A stretch of DNA of 64,000 nucleotides from Halocaridina rubra (lineage: Eukaryota; Arthropoda; Malacostraca; Decapoda; Atyidae): positions 1-64,000 of the forward strand of contig JAXCGZ010016997.1 of the NCBI GenBank assembly GCA_037179515.1. The letters run 5' to 3'. A program made the translations under genes and the position numbers. Below the pieces are notes generated by a model that saw only the letters and a list, made by a program, of their open reading frames with translations, was not told where the DNA came from and did not search any database. Positions 54,367-64,000 of this stretch are shown in pieces (position 1 is the first letter of the stretch; each line of letters starts with the position of its first letter).

Positions 54367-55600
54367 TTAGAGAGCGAAGGAACTTATGGGCTTTGCATGG
54401 AGAAAGAATAATGGAGGGCATAAAGTTAGAGAGGGGAAATTACGGGGAAAACGTGCACTGGAATTGCTTACAGAGGAGTTGGCAGAAAAATGAGAGCCAA
54501 AGAGAGTGGCTTTGTCCATGGGAGAGCAAGCTTTAGAACCATCAGAATGAATGAGAGGGGGAAAAGTTTGGTTACAGAAGATTTTGGAAAGGTTTTTGGC
54601 TAAGGACCAGAAACATTTAACAGTGGGATAAGAGTTAAGGTCATCAACTCCCGTTCTTAATATGGAGGTTTTAGACCTACGAATCTTAGCAGTGCAGTTA
54701 TTCATAACACTAATAATAGCAGAGCGAGTTATATCAGAAGGAGAGGCTAGGCACAACCAGTATACCCGATCCCTGGGCTGAATAACCATAGAGCAGGCAC
54801 AGTCAAACCACGGATTAGTTGGAGAAGAAGTTTTCATAGAGAAGAGGATGAACATCTTCCGTCCCTCAGTTATGAGGTCAGCAAATTTTATGGGTATTTG
54901 ATCAAGGATGTGGGTCCGAAAGCAGTAATCATCCCATAGGAAGTCAAAGAGAATGTTACGCAAATCAACGCATTGGGTACACTTAAAGTGCCAAAGGCAG
55001 CGTTGAGTAAGAGAAATTAATGGAGAGGGAGCAAAAATGGAATAAACTGATATCAAAGAGTGGTCAGATTTACCAAGAGGGTAAATCATACAGTATAAGT
55101 GGTTTGAAAGATTAGAAGTAAGAAATGTTAGCTGCATGTTCGTGTCAATCAAGAACACGAGTAAGATGCTTGCTTATCTGCTCCAGATTGTGAGTAATAG
55201 AAAAAAAAAAGGCCTTCACTCCCTCCCACATCAGTGTGAGAAGAGTTACACCACTCACTGTGGTGTACTTTGAAGTCCCCGATATGGAGAACTTAAACAT
55301 ATAGGTGAGAAGAAAACAAGGACTCATGGCAAGAGAACAGATATTCAAAGAAAGACTCAAAGTCTGGAGTTTGGAGAGCAGTAGCAGAAGCAAAAATATA
55401 TAGTGCTAGTGAAGAGATAGACTTTAAGCCAGAGATCATCAAAGTCAGGGGATTCTTGCAATAGGAGTGTTAGTGTTGCAATAGGTACAGACCCCATTTT
55501 TGGTAAGGAAATGAGAATACAGGTAATAATGAGATATTTAAAATGGGTCAGGGGAAGAATTGCTAGATACCTGAATTCCACATAGAAGAAGGAGGTTAAG
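54367..55600 (-). pseudogene. Jockey-like LINE copy 2 endonuclease and linker
   Basis: The frame 55158-54367 starts in the endonuclease C-terminus (PLGKSDHSLISVYS, with the catalytic Asp-His) and continues through the linker (TQRCLWHFKC, NPWFDCACSMVIQ, IRRSKTSILRTG, SDGSKACSPMDKATLFGSHF). Earlier endonuclease parts lie in other frames at 55393-55145 (hydrophobic in that frame; the GDFKVHHSEW block with G-D-F lies at about 55235-55280 in another) and 55581-55357. The 5' part beyond 55047 belongs to the duplicated unit. Confidence 0.7.
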
Positions 55601-56931
55601 GGAGGGATGTAAACAAGTGCTCTTCCACAGACAAACGATTGGAATTTAGACCAAAAATATTAGAAAAGTGAAGAGTGAAAGAAGCAGATCTATCAAGATC
55701 TGTAAGATTAAGGGCAGAACCATTACTACCAGCAAGTGTGTCCACCTTCACACCAATAGTGGAGTCAACAAGATCCCTGGAGATTCTTAGTACTCTTCTA
55801 TTCTGAGTACAGGGTCATTTATATGAGAAGAGAATCTCTTATATTTTAAGAAATAAGACCATAATCTTGTATATTCACGAAGATCTTTTTTCCTGCACAA
55901 GCTTTGAAAGGTAGCAAAAGTCTTGTATAATGTGTATGGAAATCTGATATATGAGTAAGTCTGAAAAGGAGAGAAGATCTCACATATTAAAAAAAATTAT
56001 ACAGTTCAGGAAAACTTTTCTTCTGAAGAACAGCTATTCTAAAGAAGTGGAAAATGCTGTGGGACAAAAGGGATGAAGATATAACAAGGAGGACAAGGGA
56101 TAAACAACAACAACAACAGCAACAAATACAATAGCTAAAACCCTGTTCAGAGTATTCAAGGCTTTTGTGGCTTAGTATTTTTCTTGTTGGATAAGGAACT
56201 AGAGCCCTTCTCATAGCTTTCAAAACTTTATGGCCTAGGGATTTTTTTTTTAAAGGAAAAAAGATTGAGAGCTGTTCACATTATTTAGGATTTAACGGCA
56301 TAAATAAAATGCCAGGACTGAAAAAATGATAGAGTCCTGTTCATAGCATGCAACGCTGCATCCAGTGAAAGAGGAAAGAAAAAAGAATTCACATATTATA
56401 TAGACAAGTCAACACAAAAAACCTCTAACCTAAACTGAAGAGTCAAAGGTGGACAAAGCTAATTAAAATGTGTAATGACGAAGCTGTCAGACTGAAGACT
56501 TACAGGTGGAGAGCATTTCAACTGACACTGAAAAGGACAGGGACGTGGGGACGACAGAGCAGGAGGAAGGGAGGATTTGTCAGCTATTCTCCAATGATTT
56601 GCCATGTAGCCAGTCTATGGCTAATACCAGTTCTTCCTAACTCCAGTTTAGTGGCAATTCATAACAAGAGACCAGTAGTGTCTCAAAAATTATATGAAGC
56701 ATTGTTTAAGAGATGTCACTTAAGTTTTAGAATGTGACCATACAAGGTGTATTTGCATCTTTACAGGAAAGTGATGTTGGGAGCTAGACTTCTCATGTTC
56801 CAAGTGACAGCGAAACCAATCATAAGAGCAAGTCCAATCAGCCCAGAAAAGATACTATTAATATGAGATTAATGATTGTCCTCCACTACAACACTTTCCA
56901 ATATCCAAAGGTTGCTTCAACATCTTTAAGT
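55047..56931. repeat. Tandem duplication, unit A (1.88 kb)
   Basis: The first unit of a direct tandem duplication. It begins ACTGATATCAAAGAGTGG and ends with GGTTGCTTCAACATCTTTA. It comprises the 5' endonuclease part of Jockey-like copy 2 (55047 to about 55800) and about 1.1 kb of non-LINE flank. That flank contains a CAA run at 56106-56126 and small open frames (minus 56223-55987, plus 56468-56737) with no known motifs. Confidence 0.88.
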
Positions 56932-58808
56932 ACTGATATCAAAGAGTGGTCAGATTTACCAAGATTGGAAATCATAGAGTATAAGTAGTTTGAAAGATTA
57001 GAAGCAAAAAAAGTTAGCTGCATGTTTGTGTCGATCAAGAACACGAGTAGGATGTTTGCTTATCTGCTCCAGATTGTGAGTAATTGATAAAAAAAGGGCC
57101 CTCGCTTCCTCCCACATCAGTGTGAGAAGAGTTACACCACTCACTATGGTGTACTTTGAAGTCCCCAATATAGAGAACTTAAGCATATGGGTGAGAAGAT
57201 AACAAGGACTCATGGCAAGAGAACAGATATTCAAAGAAAGACGCAAAGTCTGGAGTTTGGAAAGCAGTAGCAGAAGCAAAGGTATACAGTGGTAGTGAAG
57301 AGATAGACATTTAGCCAGAGAACATCAAAGTCAGGAGATTCTTGCAATAGGAATGTTAGTGTTGCAATAGACACAGACCCCATTTTGGTAAGAAAATGAG
57401 AATACACGTTATAGTGAGATATTTGAAATGGGTCAGGGGAAGAATGGATAGATACCTGGATATCAGAAAGAAGAAGGGGGTTAAGGGAGGGATGTAAACA
57501 AGTGCTCTTCCACAGACAAAAGATTGGAATTTAGACCAAAAATATTAGAAAAGTGAAGAGTGAAAGAAGCAGATCTATCAAGAGCTGTAAGATTAAGGGC
57601 AGAATCATTGCTACCAGCAAGTGTGTCCACCTTCACACTAGTGGAGTCAACAAGATCCCTGGAGATTCTTAACACTCTTCTATGCTGAGTACAGGGTCAT
57701 TTATATGAGAAGAGAATCTCTTGTATTTTAAGAAATAAGACCATAATCTTGTATATTCACGAAGATCTTTTTTCCTGCACAAGCTTTGAAAGGTAGCAAA
57801 AGTCTTGTATAATGTGTATGGAAATCTGATATATGAGTAAGTCTGAAAAGGAGAGAAGATCTCACATATTAAAAAAATTATACAGTTCAGGAAAACTTTT
57901 CTTCTGAAGAACAGCTATTCTAAAGAAGTGGAAAATGCTGTGGGACAAAAGGGATGAAGATATAACAAGGAGGACAAGGGATAAACAACAACAACAACAG
58001 CAACAAATACAATAGCTAAAACCCTGTTCAGTGTATTCAAGGCTTTTGTGGCTTAGGGTTTTTCTTTCTGGATAAGGAACTAGAGCCCTTCTCATAGCTT
58101 TCAAAACTTTATGGCCTAGGGATTTTTTTTTAAAGGGAAAAAGATTGAGAGCTGTTCACATTATTTAGGATTTAATGGCTTAAATGATATGCCAGGACTG
58201 AAAAATGATAGAGTCCTGTTCATAGCATGCAACGCTGCATCCAGTGAAAGAGGAAAGAAAAAAGAATTCACATATTATATAGACAAGTCAACACAAAAAA
58301 CCTCTAACCTAAACTGAAGAGTCAAAGGTGGACAAAGCTAATTAAGATGTGTAATGACGAAGCTGTCAGACTGAAGACTTACAGGTGGAGAGCATTTCAA
58401 CTGACACTGAAAAGGACAGGGACGTGGGGACGACAGAGCAGGAGGAAGGGAAGATTCGTAAGCTATTCTCCAATGATAAGCCATGTAGCCAGTCTATGGC
58501 TAATACCAGTTCTGCCTAACTCCAGTTTAGTGGCAGTTCATAACAAGAGACCAGTAGTGTCTCAAAAATTATATGAAGCATTGTTTAAGAGATGTCACTT
58601 AAGTTTTAAAGTATGACCATACAAGGTGTATTTGCATCTTTACAGGAAAGTGATGCTGGGTGCTAGCACTTCTCATGTTCTGAGTGACAGCAAAACCAAC
58701 CATAAAAGCAAGTCCAACCAGCCCAGAAAAGATACTATTAATATGAGATTAATGATTTTTCTCCACTACAACACTTTCCAATATCCAAAGGTTGCTTCAA
58801 CATCTTTC
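56932..58808. repeat. Tandem duplication, unit B (1.88 kb)
   Basis: The second unit, offset from unit A by about 1875-1885 bp, with roughly 5% divergence by eye. It carries an orphan copy of the LINE endonuclease segment (56932 to about 57690, minus) and the same flank. Its small open frames at 58104-57862 and 58347-58616 match unit A, but only as a consequence of the duplication. Confidence 0.88.
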
Positions 58809-60556
58809 AGTTTGTATGTGTGTGTATTTGACTGTTATTCCCTAATTTTAATTACCTCATTATGCTTACGGGAAAGAACTCTATGCTTGAAATCCTCCGT
58901 CTCCTGGTTGGTTTCATTTTTGTACTCAGTTGATACTTATCATATTTGCCCTTAAAAATATGAATGGAGTTAGCATTAATTACATCCTCGTTTAAAGAAT
59001 TCCAATCATCAACTACTCGTACACTAAACAAGTGTTTCCTTACATCCTGAAAACAAGTTTTCTTATAAAGCTTCAGACTATGACCTTTAGTTCTAGAGCC
59101 AGCCATATCAAAATATCGATCCCTATCCACTCTGTGAAAACCATTAAGGAATTTAAAAACTGTCACCAAATATCCTCTCATTTTTCTAGCTTTGAGTAAT
59201 GATAAGTCTAATTCCCTCATCTTCTTCTCATAACCAAGATCTTGTATTACTGGCAGCAGTTTTGTGGCATGTCTTTGAACTTTTTCCAGCTTATTTAGGT
59301 GCTTTTTCAAGTGCGCATTCGAAAAAGTGATGCATATTAGAACTTTGGTCTTCGATAAATTATATAAATATTTCTGAATATTTCTTTGTCTATGTGTCTG
59401 AGGGCTACCTTCACATTTGAAAAAAAGAAAGAAAAAAAATGCTGTTCTTACTATGCCATTTATATGTATTTCTGGAGACAAATCTGGCAGTATGTTTACT
59501 CCTAGATCTCTCTCATTCTCCGTCTATTGAAGTTTTGCTCCTTTTATTGACAACACAAGCTTGGACCTTCTCACACTTGTACCCATTCTCATTACCTTAC
59601 ATTTAGAAGTATTGAATTTCATTAGCAACTTTTCTGACCACTCATGTAGACTATTTAGGTCTTCCTAAAGTTCTCTACCACTGTATTCGTCTTTTACTTT
59701 CTTCACAATCTTTGCACCATCTGCAAATTTATTCAAGAATGAAATTACAGACTCTGGTAGATCATTTACGTACACAAGGAACAAAAGTATCCCTAAAATT
59801 AAATCCTGTGAAACCCCACCACTAACCTTTCTCCATTTGAACACTGAGTGTCTTACTCTAACTACTGTTCCCCTCCTTTTAAGTAAATTTTTATCCATTC
59901 CAAGACATTTTCACCAATTCTCGCCCTTACTTGCAGCTTCTTACTAAGTCTCCCATGTAGGACCGTATCAAATGCTTTCTGGAAGTTTAGGAATATGCAA
60001 CCTGCCCGGCCCTCTTCCTGTAAGATCCGGCTTACCTCATCATAAAATTCTAATAAGTTTGATACTGTTGATATGTCATCTCTGAAGCCATGTTGTCTCA
60101 CTAACAAGAATTTGAAGGATTTCAAGTGAAGAAATATGTGTTTTCTTAGCAGTTTCTCCACACTTTTCAAACTATGCTGGTCAAAGGAAACAGGCCTATT
60201 GTTTAGAGATGCATCCATCCGGCCCTTTTTGAAGATATGTACCAAATTTGCTTGTTTCCAGAATCTTGGAATCTCCCCAGATTCCAGCGACTTTTCAAAT
60301 TTGACACATAGTGCCACCAATATTGGTTTAGTGCATATCTTAAGTACATAATAGAATATATCATCAGGACCTGTAGCTTTATGGGCAACTAACTCCATCA
60401 ACGTTTTACATAACTCTGTGGCTGGAAAGATGATGAGCTCCTATCTCTGCAGTCTGAGGGGGTGGGGTATTTTCTGCTGTAAATACTGACTGAACCTCCT
60501 TCTTCATTTCTTCGCATATATCTTTATCTGTCTCAGCGATGCTTCCATCCACTCTG
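58809..60556 (-). mobile_element. CR1-like LINE copy 2 (5'-truncated)
   Basis: A minus-strand relative of 15000-18975. It begins near 60556, just upstream of RT, and ends near 58809 with a degenerate tail TAATGAGGTAATTAAAATTA on the minus strand. It directly abuts tandem unit B. Frame breaks and changed catalytic residues show that it is inactive. Confidence 0.8.
58852..60401 (-). pseudogene. CR1-like LINE copy 2 RT, two catalytic losses
   Basis: The frame 60401-59862 shows AHKATGPDDIFYYVLK, SLESGEIPRFWKQANLV, LLVRQHGFRDDISTVSNL, and motif A as IFLNFQKAFDTVLH, where the first Asp (FLDF in copy 1) is Asn. The next frame, 59898-59665, contains SQDLILGILLFLVYVNDLP and a catalytic box NKFADGAKIV, where FADD has become FADG. 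The C-terminal frame 59481-58852 shows YEKKMRELDLSLLKARKMRG, DRYFDMAGSRTKGHSLKL and FSVRVVDDWNSL. Two independent catalytic Asp losses rule out activity. Confidence 0.88.
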
Positions 60557-62374
<1,818 letters not shown>

Positions 62375-62490
62375 GTTCATTGATGTTTTAAAAAGTTTTA
62401 AGTACAAGATCTGATAACCATCATGAAAACAAATTTTAAACTTTTTCCTACCCTAAAACTTCCAGACAATTTCCTTTTACTATAGAAGCA

Positions 62491-62708
62491 TCGATGCTAC
62501 TTTAGTGTGCAGTTTACCTCACTATCTGTAGTCTGTTGTACCCTAACCTAACCCAACAAGGGTAAGTTACGATAGTTTGGTTAAGACAGGACACTATTGT
62601 ACCGTAACCTGACTTAAACAAAATAATCTAACCTAACCTTATTAGGTCAGGTTAGGGTAAAGCAGACTACAGATATTGAGGTAGACAGCACAGTAAAGTA
62701 ACATTGAA
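62491..62708. mobile_element. Small hairpin (MITE-like) element with CCTAA motifs
   Basis: Arms of about 66 bp at 62491-62557 and 62643-62708 are inverted copies (shared TACTTTA, TACCTCA, TATCTGTAGTCTG, TACCCTAACCT), with about 85 bp between. CCTAACCTAACC and TTAGGTCAGGTTAGGG occur at the inner ends and in the core. These resemble, but do not form, an arthropod (TTAGG)n telomere array. No target duplication was identified and there is no coding capacity. Confidence 0.65.
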
Positions 62709-62967
62709 GTTTGTCTATTACTAACCCCCCCAAAAAAAATAATTCCAATTTCTTTGAGTACTCTTTTCCCCTAAGCTCTCCATGCAATGACGACTAATAT
62801 AAATCACGAGTAAAACAGAGAGCACTTTCATGGAAAAAAAAAAAGCATTACTCTGTTCTTGCACTTGATAGAAATAGAGTCATGTTAGCGGAAATGAGAC
62901 AGTTGAAAACGAAAGTTAAAGATCATTTGACCATTCCTGTCAAAATATGATACACACAATTATCAAA
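62709..62967. other. AT-rich spacer
   Basis: No feature was recognised besides short C and A runs. Confidence 0.5.
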
Positions 62968-64000
62968 GCCCTGTAGTGGCCGGCACAACATCAAAGAATA
63001 GTCTCAACGTATTCCCTGCGTGTCGTAAAAGGCGACTAAAAGTGGACGGGGCAGGGGGACTAGGAATCCCCCCCTTGTATCAACCTCCTGTGTTACGTCA
63101 AAGAAGAAGGGGAGTAGAGGGGAGAATAACTTCTCCCCAAACTCTAGTTTTGGGGTGTCTAAATGTGCGTGATTGTAGTACGATAGAGAGCAAAAGATGT
63201 GAGATTGAATATATGTTTGGTAGGAGGAGGATGGGTGTATTGGCATTGTGTGAGACGAAGATGAAAGGAAAAGGAGAAGTGACATTTGGTGATGTGACGG
63301 GTAGGGTGTCTGGGGTTGAAAGAGGGAGAGCGAGAGAAGGTGTGGCATTATTGCTGAGTGAATGGATGGTAAATCAGGTAGTGGAATGGAAAGAAGTGTC
63401 ATCTAGGCTGATGTGGGTGAGGGTTAGGATAGGAAGGGAATGTTGGGCTTTTATTAGTGCGTATGGGCCAGGATGTGAGAGAAGTGAGGAAGAGCGGGAT
63501 GAATTCTGGAATGAGTTAACTAGATGTGTGGATGGTCTGAGTAGAAGGAACTATGTAGTTGTGTTGGGTGACTTGAATGCCAGAGTTGGTAATGGAGAGG
63601 TAGAAGGTGTTGTAGGAAAGTATGGGGTACCAGGTGGGAATGAGAGTGGCGAGAGACTGTTAGATATGTGTGTGGAGCAAGAGTTGGTGATAGGTAATAG
63701 TTTATTTGAGAAGAAATTAATAAATAAGTATACATGGATGAGAGTGGCAAATGGAAGAGTGAGAGAAAGAGCATTGATGGATTATATGTTGGTAGCAAAG
63801 AGCATGGTTGGTAGAGTAAAAGGTGTGCATGTATTCAGGGGTGTGGCTGCTGGGATGTCTGATCATTTTTTTGGTTGAAGCAAAAGTGGTAGTAGCAAAA
63901 GAGTGGGGAAATAGTGTGGGGGGATGTAGAAGGGAAATAATGAGGGTGGAAGTGTTGAAAAAGCCAGAGAAGAGACAGGAATATCAGGATAAGTTGAGAG
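62968..64000 (+). mobile_element. RTE-like LINE copy 3 (cut by window end)
   Basis: Begins with the same 5' end as copy 2 (GCCCTGTAGTGG at 62968), so it is full-length at the 5' side. The 5' UTR, endonuclease and the start of the linker are present. RT lies beyond the window. Confidence 0.9.
63100..63878 (+). pseudogene. RTE-like LINE copy 3 endonuclease, T7 frameshift
   Basis: A frame open from before 62976 to 63878. It shows LGCLNVRDCSTIESKR, GVLALCETKMKGK, ISAYGPGCERSEEERDEFW, YVVVLGDLNARVGNGE, MRVANGRVRERALMDYML and GVAAGMSDHF. It ends at a T7 tract (63865-63874), where copy 2 has T6 and reads on. There is no ATG directly at the homology start, and the first in-frame ATG inside is late (MFGRRRMG), so the true start may be upstream or non-AUG. 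Catalytic motifs are otherwise intact. The linker (LKKPEKRQEYQ) continues in another frame to the window end. Confidence 0.85.

Larger units (their letters stand above)
52690..55850 (-). mobile_element. Jockey-like LINE copy 2, decayed
   Basis: A minus-strand relative of 27668-29470 that extends further 5', into the endonuclease. The 3' end shows the tail module TGCCTGGGCCTACTGAGGG...TTTTACACTCATAAAA (52757-52690). At least six frames make up the coding part. The 5' part (from about 55047) is duplicated to the right at 56932 onward. Confidence 0.78.

Overview
The window is eukaryotic repeat-rich DNA with no recognisable host gene. Nearly every coding stretch belongs to a retrotransposon. The mix of families (RTE-like, CR1-like, Jockey-like and I-like LINEs, Copia, BEL/Pao, Ty3/Gypsy), long AAT, AG and CT microsatellites and scattered CCTAA/TTAGG-like motifs suggests an arthropod, most likely a decapod crustacean. 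That is inference from element flavour, not from a host gene.

Layout. 1-1263: nested solo LTRs of one family, with a short LINE/SINE tail inserted. 1281-6308: a young Copia element on the minus strand with 266-bp LTRs, inserted in an AAT tract. 6543-9812: RTE-like LINE copy 1. 9888-10310: AAT tracts around a tRNA-derived SINE. 10891-13830: a minus-strand LINE carrying two small insertions. 15000-18975: a CR1-like LINE with ORF1 and ORF2. 18981-19335: a 190-bp-period duplication. 20243-20888: another solo LTR. 20950-24950: a minisatellite split by a nearly intact I-like LINE (21306-24662, 8-bp target duplication). 24951-27667: AT-rich DNA with microsatellites. 27668-29470: a Jockey-like LINE. 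30138-32805: LTR-retrotransposon debris, including a 5' LTR, a primer-binding site and a gag-like ORF.

About 32.8-49.0 kb is a nest of elements. A decayed reverse-transcriptase element of an unusual lineage (RPIGIG, QGGP and CPREGF...RH motifs) was interrupted by a BEL/Pao deletion derivative (33129-35621, GAGGT duplication), by a foldback element carrying a Gypsy pol fragment (35894-36501), and by a 10.9-kb LTR retrotransposon (36657-47569, 1905-bp LTRs, TTGCA duplication). The last is the most notable object. Its RT and RNase H are of Ty3/Gypsy type, but its protease and integrase lie upstream of RT, the Copia-like order known from the Gmr1 group. Its LTRs are nearly identical, so it is recent.

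49525-52585: RTE-like copy 2 on the minus strand, full length with a target duplication. 52690-55850: a second Jockey-like LINE, minus, whose 5' part and flank are tandemly duplicated (55047-58808, about 1.88 kb per unit). 58809-60556: a second CR1-like LINE, minus. 62269-62372: a CT tract. 62491-62708: a small hairpin element with telomere-like motifs. 62968-64000: RTE-like copy 3, running off the end of the window.

Most RT copies are dead, with different lesions in the catalytic box (FADG, FDDD, FAND, YAND, or the box deleted). Three elements (Copia, the I-like LINE, the Gmr1-like element) are close to intact, each with only one to three simple lesions. Some of those are homopolymer or dinucleotide indels that could be assembly errors.
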